64,000 bases of DNA from Elephas maximus indicus (GCF_024166365.1 NC_064819.1:2678501-2742500), one strand, 5' to 3'. Shown: positions 51,490 to 61,897, numbered from the stretch's first letter. The notes: generated by a model not told the origin, from the sequence alone. Made by a program: numbers and translations.

Positions 51490-52000
51490 TGTGCAACTCT
51501 AGAAAAACTCAAAATTGTGCAGGCTAGTTTCATTTGATTGAGTTTTTTGGTTATCATAACTTTTAATTTTTTGAAATAAAGTTACAAGAATTGTATGAAG
51601 ACTTCCCATATACTCTTTACTCAGATTCCCTAATCATTGATATTTTCCACATTTGCTTTATTATTCTCTTCCACTGCGTGTAAGTTTTTTTCTGAATCAT
51701 TTGAGAGTGAGTTACTCCTAAATATGTCAGTGTGTATTTCCTAAAACAAGGACACTCTCTTATTTAACCACAATGTAATTATCAAAAGCAGGAAATCAAC
51801 ACTGAATCAATTCTATAGTATAATTTTACAGACTTTATTTGAATTTTGCAGATTGTATCAACGTTGTTCTTTTTAGCAAAAAAAGAAAAAAAATTTCTGG
51901 TTCAGAATTCAATCCAAGACCACGCATTGCATTATTTCATTGTCATGCATCTTCAGATTTCTTTAATAGAGAACAGTTCTTCAGTCTTTCTTTGCCTTTC
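51490..52000 (-). mobile_element. Old L1 3' UTR, antisense
   Basis: gagttactcctaaatatgtc, aacaaggacactctcttatt, tcattgtcatgcatcttcag and acagttcttcagtctttctt are standard antisense old-L1 text, resuming at 52900. Confidence 0.75.
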
Positions 52001-52016
52001 ATGACTCAACATTTTT

Positions 52017-52883
52017 TAAAAATAATTTTTATTGTGCTTTAAGTGAAAGTTTACAAATCAAGTCAGTCTGTCACATATAAGCTTATATACACCTTACTCC
52101 ATACTCCCACTTACTCTCCCCCGAGTCAGCCCACTCCCTCCTTCCAGTCTCTCCTTTCGTGATGGTTTTGCCAGTTTCTAACCCTCTCTACCCTCCTATC
52201 TCCCCTCCAGACAGGAGATGCCATCACAGTCTCAAGTGTCCACCTGATACAAGTAACTCACTCTTCATCAGCATCTCCCTCCAACCCATTGTCCAGTTCC
52301 TTCCATGTCTGATGAGTTGTCTTTGGGAATGGTTCCTGTCCTGGGCCAACAGAATGTTTGGGGACCATGACCGCTGGGATTCTTCTAGTCTCAGTCAGAC
52401 CATTAAGTCTGATCTTTTTATGAGAATTTGGGGTCTGCATCCCACTGTTCTCCTGCTCCCTCAGGGGTTCTCTGTTGTGCTCCCTGTCAGGGCAGTCATC
52501 AGTTGTGGCCGGGCACCATCTAGTTCTTCTGGTCTCGGGATGATGTAAGTCTCTGGTTCATGTGGCCCTTTCTGTCTCTTGGGCTCATAGTTATCGTGTG
52601 ACCTTGGTGTTCTTCATTCTCCTTTGATCCAGGTGGTTTGAGACCCACTGATGCATCTTAGATGGCCGCTTGTAAGCATTTAAGACCCCAGACACCACAC
52701 TTCAAAGTGGGATGCAGAATGTTTTCATAATAGAATTATTTTGCCAATTGACTTAGAAGTCCCCTTAAGCCATAGTCCCCAAACCCCCACCCTTGCTCCG
52801 CTGACCTTCGAAGCATTCAGTTTATCCCGGAAACTTCTTTGCTTTTGGTCCAGTCCAGTTGAGCTGACCTTCCGTGTATCGTT
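52017..52883 (-). mobile_element. Young L1 3' end, antisense, inside an old L1
   Basis: T-rich start, ttaagtgaaagtttacaaat, then the reverse of the 3' UTR seen at 13600-14526 (ttaagaccccagacaccac, caattgacttagaagtcccc). Target duplication atgactcaacattttt (52001-52016) and atgattcaacattttt (52884-52899). Confidence 0.93.
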
Positions 52884-52899
52884 ATGATTCAACATTTTT

Positions 52900-52985
52900 G
52901 AAGCATTCAGGTCAATTATTTTGTAGGATGTTCCTTAGTTTGAATTTGGTCTCTCTTGCTCTTCCTTAGATAGGCCAGGCATCAT
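52900..52985 (-). mobile_element. Old L1 3' UTR, continued
   Basis: aagcattcaggtcaattatt and ttgtaggatgttccttagtt follow directly on the piece ending at 52000. Confidence 0.7.
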
Positions 52986-52989
52986 CTCT

Positions 52990-53253
52990 CCCTAGTTATC
53001 CTTAAGTTCACTCATCCTTCTGTCTAGAACACTCTTATCCCAGATATTCCTGTGGTGTATCCCATTCATTTATTCAAACATCATTTTCTCAGTGAAGCTT
53101 TCCATAACCCCCTCATTTAAAATCTTTCTGTCTTTACCCTGTTTTGTTTGCCTCAATAGCCATCTGACAAATCAGATATTTTACCTATCACATCTCTCCC
53201 CTTCTGGATTATAAACTCCATGAGGCCTAGGATTTTTTAAATCTATTTTAAAG
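52990..53253 (+). mobile_element. LINE-2 3' part
   Basis: ctcagtgaagctttccataa and ttctggattataaactccat then gaggcc: L2 3' region, resuming after the SINE at 53432. Confidence 0.75.
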
Positions 53254-53431
53254 GTTAACCACTAGGCTGCTAACCAAAAGGTTGTCATTTTGAACCTAGT
53301 CAGCAGCTTTGTGGGAGAAAGACCTGATAATCTGCTCCTGTAAAGATTAAAGCCTAGAAAACCCTACTGGGCAGTTCTACTCCGTTACTTGATATCCCTA
53401 TGAGTAAGAATCAAGTCAAGGGCACACAACA
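53254..53431 (+). mobile_element. AfroSINE, 5'-truncated head
   Basis: taaccactaggctgctaacc to gagtaagaatcaagtcaagg and cacacaacaac; it interrupts the LINE-2 end. Confidence 0.85.
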
Positions 53432-53510
53432 ACATTTATTTATGAATCCCCAGCTCACGGAACATTGCCTGGCCCACAGTAGGGACTCAACATATATCTA
53501 TTGAATCAGC
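53432..53510 (+). mobile_element. LINE-2 3' terminus
   Basis: aatccccagctcacggaaca, tggcccacagtagggactca and tatctattgaatcag are the L2 3' end. Confidence 0.8.
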
Positions 53511-53657
53511 GACTACTAAGCACTTTAAATCTTTTTGCTTCAATATGGTGGTTTGTGGAAACAAAAAGTAGACAGTGTCACAGTTTATTAATATAGTACT
53601 AGTGTTGTGCCCAATTAAACAAGAATACATTAGCATGCTTTCAAGTTTCTTGTTTTT

Positions 53658-53787
53658 CAGTTCCTACTCATAGTGACCCCATGCACAACAGAAAGAAATT
53701 TTGCCTGGTCCTGACCCATCCTCACAGTTGTTGCTATGTTTGAGCTCATTGTTGCAGCCACTGTGTCAATCCATCTTGCTGAGGGTC
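53658..53787 (-). mobile_element. RTE-type LINE 3' fragment
   Basis: ccccatgcacaacagaaaga, cctggtcctgacccatcctc and gttgcagccactgtgtcaat match 50300-50400 on the same strand. Confidence 0.85.
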
Positions 53788-53822
53788 GCTATAATCAGAA
53801 TGGACTCGATGGCAATGGTATT
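53788..53822 (+). mobile_element. AfroSINE 3' fragment
   Basis: gtcgctataatcagaatgga then ctcgatggcaatgg, joined directly to the RTE fragment. Confidence 0.65.
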
Positions 53823-54343
53823 CAAGCTATAATAATCTCAGTCTCATGTTTTATATAGATGTTTACCTTCATTTCTGTATTTTAAGTTTCAGAAGTTTAA
53901 GTTGTTAATTCTGCCAGAATTAAATACGGTGGCTTACAGATAGTAGACTGTTCGGAAATCTATCATAAACATATCGTGGCTTCATAAATTTCCACTGAGT
54001 AAATATACCATAACTTACTTAATGTCACTCGCACTGTTTTGGGGGGTTTAATTTCTTTCCAATATTTCACAAGTCTAAAAAAATGCTACGGAGAACATCT
54101 TGGTGAATAAAGGATTATTTCTTTAGAATAGAGTACCAGAAAAGGATCTGTCAAGTACCCATTTACACTTCTACATGGTTTAGACATAAAAATGGTTTCT
54201 TATTTTAAATATGCATTTTTTTTATTGTCATGTATTAAAAATAGAAAATATATATTGAAACATTGCTCTGTGCTAGGAGCAGTGCTAATTGTTTTATACA
54301 GATTTTCATTTTTGATCCCATTATTACTTAGTACTATTAATAT
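53823..54343 (+). other. Intergenic, not assigned
   Basis: AT-rich, possibly old antisense L1 text (gtctaaaaaaatgctacgga). No gene. Confidence 0.35.
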
Positions 54344-54507
54344 TGGAGTCCTGGTGGCATGCTGGTTAAGAGCTGGGTTGCTAACCAAAATGTTGGCAGG
54401 TCGAAAATCCACCAGCTGCTCCTTGGAAACCCTATGGGGTAGTTCTACTCTGTCCTATAGGGTCACTATGAGTCAGAATCGACTCGATGGCAAGGGGTTT
54501 GGGTTTA
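54344..54507 (+). mobile_element. AfroSINE
   Basis: Sense copy tggagtcctggtggcatgct to gagtcagaatcgactcgatg. Confidence 0.93.
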
Positions 54508-54918
54508 TAACAAATGAGGATGCAGGCATAGAGAGATTAGGTGAGTTGCTGATAAGTGGTGAAGGCACCATTTCAAGCACACTTTGCATTTTGACATTAA
54601 GCATCCCAATACTCAGCCAAATACTTAATGACGTAATGTGATGGGGGAGAATGTGACTCTGATGTCAGAGGGAAGTGTTTCAAAAAAGCCCCACCAAAAA
54701 TAATATTAAAGTATATATATATTAGCCACCCAAATAATGTGTAAGTGAATCTCCGTTTCTAAAGCATGTTGCCATGACATACTGTGGTAAAAAGTATGTG
54801 AAAATAAGGTAGCTTGCAAAGATGCATCCAGACTGCCTTTTAACAAGTCCCTTGAACACAAGGTTGAATGGTCTACGAAGCATCTTACCTTCCTCACAGA
54901 CCATAGGGGGAGAAAGTG

Positions 54919-54935
54919 CAATGTTAACTGCTTTT
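54919..54935 (+). repeat. Target-site duplication of the L1 at 54937, left
   Basis: caatgttaactgctttt; the partner at 56701-56717 is caatgttaattgctttt, one mismatch. Confidence 0.9.
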
Positions 54936-54936
54936 A

Positions 54937-56700
54937 TTTTTTATTTTATTGTACTTCAGATGAACGTTTACAGAACAAACTAGTTTCTCATCAAACAGTT
55001 AGTATACACATTGTTCTTTGACATTGGTTAACAGCCCCATGACATGTCAACACTCTCCCTTCTCAACCCTGGGTTCCCTATTACCAGCTTTCCTGTTTCC
55101 TCCTGCCTTCCAGTCCCTACCCCAGGGCTAGTGTGCCCCTTTAGCCTTGTTTTGTTCCATGGGACTGTTCAATCTTTGGCTGAAGGGTGAATCCCAGGAG
55201 TGGCCTCATTACTAAGCTGAAAGGGTGTCCAGGGGCCATACTCTCAGGGTTTCTTCAGTCTCTGTCAGGCCAGCAAGTCTGGTCTTTCTTTTTGAGTTAG
55301 AATTTTGCTCTGTATTTTTCTCCAGCTCTGCCTAGGACCCTCTATTGTGATCCCTATCAGAGCAGTCAGTGGTAGTAGTTGGGGACCATCTTGTTGTACT
55401 GGACTGTCTGGTGGAGGCCATGGTAGGTGTGGTCCATTAGTCCTTTGGACTAGTCTTTCCTTTGTATCTTTAGCTTTCTTCATTCTTCGTTGCTCCCAAA
55501 GGGGTGAGACCAGTGGAGTATCCTAGATGGCCGCTCACAGTCTTTTAAGACCCCAGACACTACACACCAAAGTAGAATGTAGAACATATTCTTTATAAGC
55601 TCTGTTATGCAAATTGAGCTAGATGTTCCCTCAGACCATTGTCCCCACAGCTGTCAGCCCAGTAATTCAGTCCCTCAGGGAGTTTGGATGTATCTGTGGA
55701 GATACCATGACCTTTCGTTGTACAGGTTGTGCTGGCTTCCCCAGTATTGTGTACAGTCTTGCCCCTCACCCAAATTACCACTTATCTATTGTCTATTGTT
55801 TTCCATCCCCATCCCTCCCCTCCCTTGTAACCATCAAAGATTGTTTCTTTTTGTATGTAAACCTTTTCATGAGTTTTTACAGTAAGGGTCTCATACAAGT
55901 ATTTGTCCTTTTGTGAATGACTTATTTCACTCAGCATAATGCCCTACAGATTCTCCCATGTTGTGAGATGCTTCACAGATTGATCATTGTTCTTTATCAT
56001 TGTGTGATACTCCGTGGTGTGTATGTACCATAGTTTATCCATTCATCTGTTCATGGGCATCTAAGTTGTTTCCATCTTTTTGCTGCTGTGAGCAATGCTG
56101 CAATGAACATGGGTGTGCATATGCCTATTCATGTGATAACTTGTATTTCTCTAGAATATATTCCTAGGAGTGGGATTGCTGGATCATATGGTATTTCTAT
56201 TTCTAGCTTTCTAAGGAAGTGCCATATCGTTTTCCAAAATGGTTGTATCATTTTGCATTCCCACCAGCTGTGCATAAAAGTTCTGATCTCCCCACAGTCT
56301 CTCCAACATTTGTTATTTCCTGTTTTTTTGATTAATGTCGGGGTGAGATGGTATCTCATTGTGGTTTTGATTTGCATTTCTCTAATGGCTAGTGATTGTG
56401 AGCATTTCCTCATGTGTCTGTTGGCCACTTGAATGTCTTCTTTAGTGAAGTGTCTGTTCATTTCCTTTGTCCAATTTTTAATTGGATTATTAGTTTTTTG
56501 TTGTAGAAGTGTTGGATTTTCTTGTAGATTTTAGAGATTAGACCTTTGTCTGATTTGTAATAGCCCAAAATTTTTTCCCGGTCTGTAGGGTCTCTTTTTA
56601 CTCTTTTAGTGAAGCCTTTTGATGAACATTAGTGTTTAATTTTTAGACGATCCCAGTTATCTAGCTTATCTTCTGGAGTTTGTGTGTTTTTGGTTGTGGA
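54937..56700 (-). mobile_element. L1, 5'-truncated (~1.76 kb), antisense
   Basis: 3' UTR (acttcagatgaacgtttaca) at the left, then a minus-strand ORF2 C-terminus with an open frame at 56129-56461 ([38 protein letters not shown]). Bounded by a 17-bp target duplication. Confidence 0.94.
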
Positions 56701-56759
56701 CAATGTTAATTGCTTTTTATGGGGCTTAAAGTGAGAGATCAAGGCCAAAGTTAATGATG

Positions 56760-56900
56760 CACATTTAAAAAAAAATTTTTTTTAGATATATTTTGTTGTT
56801 GAGAAACATATACCAATTTAACAATTTCTACATGTACAATTCAGTGACACTGATTACGTTCTTCGAGTTGTCCAGCCATTCTCCCCCTTCTCTGATGCAC
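56760..56900 (-). mobile_element. Old L1 3' UTR fragment, antisense
   Basis: aacaatttctacatgtacaa then ttcagtgacactgattacgt matches the L1 text at 23035-23080. Confidence 0.7.
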
Positions 56901-57236
56901 ATTTTCCCATTTGTTTTTGTATGTTTTACTAAACCTACATTTCTTCACATATCTCCTTACTGTTACTCGGAGTTTAATTCTATTCCTTTCAAAGACAAAA
57001 CTATCTCCATGTAAGATAAATAATCACTTCTTTTCATGAGGAAGGAGAGTAAGTATTAATGCTTGCATAATTTAAAAGAAAAAAAATTTTAAAAGGTGTC
57101 ATTAAAAAAAATGTGGTGGAGCCAAAATTTGAACCCAGACAGTTCTGACTGTAGGGCCAGCTAGTTGTTCTGTCCAGCCAACTGGATTGTCTATTCATGC
57201 CTTTCATTCATTTTACCTATAAAGGGTCTTATTTTT

Positions 57237-57694
57237 TTTTATTGTGATTTAAGTGAAAGTTTACAAATTAATTCAATCTCTCATACAAAAATTTATATAC
57301 ACCTTGCGTATATACTCCTAGTTGCTCTCCCTCTACTGAGACAGCACACTCCTTCTCTCCACCCTGTATTCCCTGTGACCATTCAGCCAGCTTCTGTCCC
57401 CCTCTGCCTCCTCATCTCCCTTCCAGACAGGAGCTGCCCACATAGTCTCATGTGTCTACTTGAGCCAAGAAGCCCACTCCTCAGCTGTATCATTTTCTAT
57501 CCTATAGTCCAGTCCAATCCCTGTCTGAAGAGCTGGCTTTGGGAATCGCTCCTGTCTTGGGCTGGCAGAAGGTCTGGGGACCATGACCTCTGGGGTCCTT
57601 CAATCTCAGTCAGGCCATTAAGTCTCGTCTTTTTACCAGAATTTGAGGTCTGCATCCCACTACTCTCCTGCTCCATCAGGGATTCTCTGTTGTG
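57237..57694 (-). mobile_element. L1 3' end, 5'-truncated, antisense
   Basis: attgtgatttaagtgaaagt, gccacctcatctc-like run, ggattctctgttgtg at the truncation. Perfect 19-bp target duplication tataaagggtcttattttt at 57218-57236 and 57695-57713. Confidence 0.96.
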
Positions 57695-57719
57695 TATAAA
57701 GGGTCTTATTTTTGAAAGT

Positions 57720-58340
57720 TATTTGTTTTGAATATTGAGTAAATAGAGTATTTATGTTATAGAATATCTATAAAACATATGTAAGGTATCCAGGTGGAGT
57801 ATAGAACAAACAACTTTATATCCACCACCAGTCTGAAGTCCTGATTCAACTCCTTTACTTTCTCTCTCAAGGAGAATTTTGTGCCTATCATTTCCTTGCT
57901 TCTCTTTAGAGTTTTATTATATTTGTGTTCTTTAACTGTATTTATACTGTAACATTTTAAAAATATTTTTGAAATTTTATAAACTTTATCATAAGTATTC
58001 TTCTCTGATTCACTTCTTTTGATCAACATTATAGTTTTGAGATTCATCCATGTGTATGTTAATGTTGTCCAATCAATTTCTTTGTACTTTTTATATATGG
58101 CCTATTTATATGTATAAATATGTACTTTACATAGTAAAAATACCAACTCTTTTTTTTAATGTTATTTTTTTGTTTACCTTTGGATTTTTTAAGTTGAATT
58201 TTTATATTTTAATGAAAATTATTCATTTTTCTGTTATGATTTTTTCTATGGCCTATGACATAAACAATCTTTACCTTCCCGGATATTTGATGGTCACTTC
58301 TATTTTCCTCTCCTTTTTCTCTCTTAAACTAGGTAATTCA
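57720..58340 (-). mobile_element. Old L1 fragment, antisense
   Basis: gagattcatccatgtgtatg, ccaatcaatttctttgtact and tcctctcctttttctctctt give weak support for an old antisense L1. Confidence 0.4.
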
Positions 58341-58454
58341 TTTTAAATTGGGTCTAAGATGACTTGGTCATTGCACGATCTTCCTACTCAAATGGTTTTT
58401 GTCTTTTCAGACTTTAAAACATGGTTGAAACCACAGGATGGGGGCGGCCCTGTG

Positions 58455-58625
58455 AGGGTTTCAGGACCTGAGCTGGGTGAGGAGAGTCCATGGATGTGGG
58501 GGTGTCGGTGCCTGAGCTGGTTGAGGAGAGTCCATGGGTGTGGGGGTGTCAGTGCCTGAGCTGGGTGAGGAGAGTCCATGGGTGTGGGGGTGTCAGTGCC
58601 TGAGCTGGGTGAGGAGGGTGCACAT
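58455..58625 (+). repeat. Minisatellite, 44-bp unit, ~4 copies
   Basis: cctgagctgg recurs at 58467, 58511, 58555 and 58599, exactly 44 bp apart, in a G-rich unit (gaggagagtccatgggtgtg). Confidence 0.95.
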
Positions 58626-58779
58626 GGAGGGTACGGTGACCATGGTGGCCCCGCAGAGGGTGTCAGGGATCGATGGGTGAGAAGGGAGTCCATGTAGCGG
58701 AGTTGGGGGGGCGGGTAGGGAGGAGCAACGGGAGAGTAGCTAAGTCCAGGGTGGTGATCAAATAAATAAACATGGTAAG

Positions 58780-58987
58780 GGTTGTTGTTAGTTGCCACTG
58801 AGTCACCTCTGCCTCTTAGTAACCCCATGTGTGCAGAGTAGATCTGCTCCATAGCGTTTTCAAGGCTGTGACCTTCCAGGAGCAGATCGCCTGGGCTTTG
58901 TTTTCCGAGGCACCTCTGAGTGGGTTCAAACTGCCGACCTTTCAGCTGGTTGTCAATCGCTTAACGCTTTGTACCACCAAGGGCTCC
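58780..58987 (-). mobile_element. AfroSINE, long subfamily with CAA tail
   Basis: gttgttgttagttgccactg, tcttagtaaccccatgtgtg, aggagcagatcgcctgggct and the head ending gtaccaccaagggctcc. Confidence 0.88.
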
Positions 58988-59329
58988 ACATTAAGGATAA
59001 CAGGAGCTAAGTTTCTCACCATTAGAGAAAGGAGTTACAAATAGGGAAAGGGAGAAAGCTAGAGTATTCCTGTGATGTTGGATTGGAATTGGAGATCTTA
59101 AGTATGAAACCATAGTATTCAATATACATAAAAGAAACGTAGAAATAAATATGAATGTATTCATGACAGAGGGAAAAACAGTTGCTTACATGGGATAAGC
59201 CTGGCAGATACTACCTTAATCAAGTGATCAGAGTATGATCAGGAATGGGACACACTGAAATTGCTGCCTACCTGATAGAATGCAATGGGAAGAACACAGC
59301 ATTACTTTTGTGTTATTCTTGTCAAAAGG

Positions 59330-59600
59330 CACATAACCTGAATGTAATCATGAAGAAACATCAGACAAACCCAATTGGAAGGCTATTCTACCAAATGACT
59401 GGTCTATACCTTTGAAGTTGTCAAAGGCATGAAAGTCAAAGAAAGACTAAGGGATTGTTTCAGATTGAAGGAGACTAAAAAGGTGTGGTAACTAATTGTA
59501 ACATGTGATTTGGAGCTAGATCCTTTTTCAATAAAGGACATTATTGCGACATTAGCTGAATAGAGTGTGAGGATTAAAAGGTAGTAATGTAATGTTCCCC
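59330..59600 (+). mobile_element. Old L1 3' UTR, sense
   Basis: catgaagaaacatcagacaa, tgtaacatgtgatttggagc and tttcaataaaggacattatt are the sense form of the old L1 text seen reversed at 51490. Confidence 0.7.
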
Positions 59601-59644
59601 CACTTGTGAACTAAGGTGGCTCATGTGTTGCTGTAATCCTGGAA

Positions 59645-59995
59645 GCTATGCCATTGGTATTTCAAATACCAGCAGGGTTACCCACGGTGGACAGTTTTCA
59701 GCAGAGCTTCCAGACTAGGATAGACTAGGAAGGAAGGCCTGGTGACCTGCTTCCGAAAATCAGCCAATGAAACCTTATGGATCACAATAGAACACTGTCT
59801 GACTTGATTGCTTTGGACACACCACCATCAGGAGGGATCAACTGCTGGACGAGGACATCATGTTTGGTGGGCCAAGGAGCATGAGGGAGATGGACTGGCA
59901 CAACAGCCACCACGATGGATTCCAACATGCACATGGTTATGAGGGTGATGCAGGACTGGGCAATGCTGTGTGTAAGGTCACCATGAGTTAATTTC
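59645..59995 (+). mobile_element. Internally deleted RTE-type LINE
   Basis: The left part (attggtatttcaaataccag, ttcagcagagcttccagact) is RTE 5' UTR-like. From about 59805 it jumps to the ORF2 C-terminus (frame FGHTTIRRDQLLDEDIMFGG) and the 3' end (ggcaatgctgtgtgtaaggt). The bulk of the ORF is missing. Confidence 0.8.
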
Positions 59996-60289
59996 CCAAT
60001 ATTTTATGACTGGGTAAGAGAGTGCTCTTGTATGTAGCAAATACCCACTGAAGTATTCAGGGATAATAGGGCATCATACTGGCTGTTTACTTTCACATGG
60101 TCCAGGAAAAAAGTTTTTGTATTGTATTTTCCTGTAAGTTTAAAATTGTTTAAAAATGAAATAAAATATTTTAAATTAAAGTTTAAAATATATTTGATTA
60201 TTTCCACATCCATCTTGTACCATTAAAAAAATACCTGTAATGTTAAACTCTCTCAATATAAAGTAGAATTCTTGGGGTGGCTCCTTCCC

Positions 60290-60640
60290 CCTAACTTTAC
60301 CTTATGATTATTTTCAAACACAGAGATACAATAAAAGAATTCTGAACAGTGGACTACCTAGATGCACTAATACAGTAAGTTTTAATATTTTGCTCTGTAT
60401 TTAGCAATCTGTGGAGCCATTTAAATACTTCATGACACTTCACTCCTAAATACTTCTTTATGAATTTGCTAAGACTAAGGACATTCTCTAACATAATCAC
60501 AAAATTATCTATAAAAGAATACCCATACGTTTATCCATAAATTATTAGTTAATCCATGACATTAACTCTCATACACACTTCATTTACAAACTTCCCCAAA
60601 CGTTCCATAACGTCTTTGACAGCTGTTTTTAGGGAACCAG
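60290..60640 (-). mobile_element. Old L1 3' UTR, antisense
   Basis: cacttcactcctaaatactt, taaggacattctctaacata and atccatgacattaactctca. Confidence 0.6.
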
Positions 60641-60910
60641 GATCCATAACATTCAACAGCTTTTTATCGGTGACGTTAATCCCAGTACTTTCCAAAGCCG
60701 CTCATTTTTGGGTCCCACGGGAGAACAGAATGCATTGTGGCAAAACAGAGGGCAGGTTTGGGATGAGTGATTTGTGCCTGCAAGCCATTTCATGGTAGGT
60801 TTTTTTTTTTAGAGGAGTTTAAGGTTGGGAGGTAGGTAAGGGCAGGGCTCATCCTGAATTAAAGATTACTAGGGTTTGGGTAGTAAACATGAGCTACCGG
60901 GCTAACAAGT

Positions 60911-60961
60911 TAACCCAAACCCAACGCCCTGGAGTCGATTCCGACTCACAGCGACCCTATC
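60911..60961 (-). mobile_element. AfroSINE 3' fragment at the CpG-island edge
   Basis: aacccaaacccaacgccctg, gagtcgattccgactcacag, cgaccctat; it ends 33 bp before the first CTCF-like motif. Confidence 0.8.
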
Positions 60962-60993
60962 CTGAATCAACCAAAGGCAAGGACTCGCAACTG

Positions 60994-61007
60994 CCGGCAG
61001 AGGGCGC
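60994..61007 (+). promoter_or_regulatory. CTCF-like motif 1
   Basis: CCGGCAGAGGGCGC agrees with the CTCF core CCASYAGRKGGCRS at 13 of 14 positions. Confidence 0.65.
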
Positions 61008-61023
61008 AAGGCGCGCCGCCAGG

Positions 61024-61037
61024 ACCCTAGAGGGCGC
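61024..61037 (+). promoter_or_regulatory. CTCF-like motif 2
   Basis: ACCCTAGAGGGCGC keeps the CTAGAGGGCGC core, same strand as motif 1. Confidence 0.5.
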
Positions 61038-61083
61038 TCGGGGCGGCGGCGGGCGCGGTGGGCGGGGCGCGCGGGGACGCGCC

Positions 61084-61097
61084 TGCGCAGAGGGCGC
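61084..61097 (+). promoter_or_regulatory. CTCF-like motif 3
   Basis: TGCGCAGAGGGCGC keeps the AGAGGGCGC core, same strand, overlapping the NRF1-like site. Confidence 0.45.
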
Positions 61098-61101
61098 CGC
61101 G

Positions 61102-61128
61102 ATGGAGGGCGCTTTGACTGGGTGCCAG
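61102..61128 (+). CDS. GRAMD1C: GRAMD1C (Aster-C) exon 1, first nine codons
   Basis: In the CpG island, gccgcgATGG starts MEGALTGCQ and runs straight into the donor gtgagc at 61129. The human GRAMD1C protein I recall begins MEGAPTVRQ, and GRAMD1C is the next gene after ATP6V1A on human 3q13 in the same orientation, about 16 kb away; here the gap is about 18 kb. GRAMD1C is an ER-membrane protein with GRAM and StART-like domains that moves sterol from the plasma membrane at contact sites. None of those domains is in this window. The identity rests on nine residues, a donor and synteny. Confidence 0.78.
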
Positions 61129-61250
61129 GTGAGCGGCGCCTCGCTGGGGCGGGAGAGGAAGCGGTGGCTTTACCTGGCAGCGTTTGCCGTGATGGGGGGT
61201 CCTGCGAACTTTCGGAGCTTACGACAGTGACTTCTGCCCTTCCGTTTCCT

Positions 61251-61741
61251 GGGTGCCATGGGGAGTAGTTTGGAGAGGCCGTCACCATGGAGACGGGTTC
61301 CCTGTCCCTGCAGACTTTGCCCTCTGGGTGGTGGGGGACGTCAGCCGCGCGTTTTCTCAGATGGGGAAGTCAGTAACAGCTGGCTGAAACCGGGCCCTTG
61401 GCCGACAGCACGGCGGCTTCGGCTGTCTGCGGTCCTGAGCCTCAGCATCGAGGGCTGGTGGTCAAGGGAAGGGGGCAGAAGCAGAACAATGGAGCCTGAC
61501 TCAGGTGTCTGGGGCTGGGACATCTGGACTGGGACATCTGGGGACAGTGTCGTCCCTAGAGGGGCGTGGGGGTGCGGACCGCGCCGGGTGACGCTGTCGG
61601 AGGGGTGACACCAAAATAACTGCCTTTAAAATTTTCGTGCGGGGTTTGAGCAGAGATCGATTATTTTTTATAAAAATATCCCTACAGTTCTAGCAACAAA
61701 AACGTTTTTCATAAGCCCAGATTACATGTATCAATATACCT
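61251..61741 (+). other. GRAMD1C intron 1, GC-rich shore
   Basis: Falling CpG density, with a short duplication of gggacatctgg around 61517-61545. No exon recognised. Confidence 0.5.
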
Positions 61742-61897
61742 TAACCCCATTGTCATCTAGTGGATGCCAACTCATAGCGACCCTACAGGACAGAGTAGAA
61801 CTGCCCCATGGAGTTTCCAAGGAGCGCCTGGTGGATTCGAACTGCTGACGTTTTGGTTAGCAGCCATAGCTCCTAACCACCAGACCACCATGGGTTT
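61742..61897 (-). mobile_element. AfroSINE
   Basis: Reverse copy: aaccccattgtcatctagtg, ccctacaggacagagtagaa, head ending gaccaccatgggttt. The gagtcgattccgact box is altered. Confidence 0.9.

Larger units (their letters stand above)
60962..61250 (+). promoter_or_regulatory. GRAMD1C: CpG-island promoter of GRAMD1C
   Basis: Dense CpG, no TATA box. Contains GC boxes (gggcgggg near 61060), an NRF1-like gcgcctgcgca around 61079-61089 and three agagggcgc cores (60999, 61029, 61089). The first coding ATG is at 61102. The transcription start should lie a little upstream, position unknown. Confidence 0.8.

Noticed and set aside
58388..58852. 154-codon minus-strand open frame rich in Pro and Ser
   Set aside because: It is produced by the 44-bp minisatellite. 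A unit of 44 is not a multiple of three and the frame has no recognisable protein family.
60889..61230. Longer 113-codon frame around the GRAMD1C start
   Set aside because: It begins in a SINE fragment and reads through the gtgagc donor into intron. Only the MEGALTGCQ part fits a known N-terminus.
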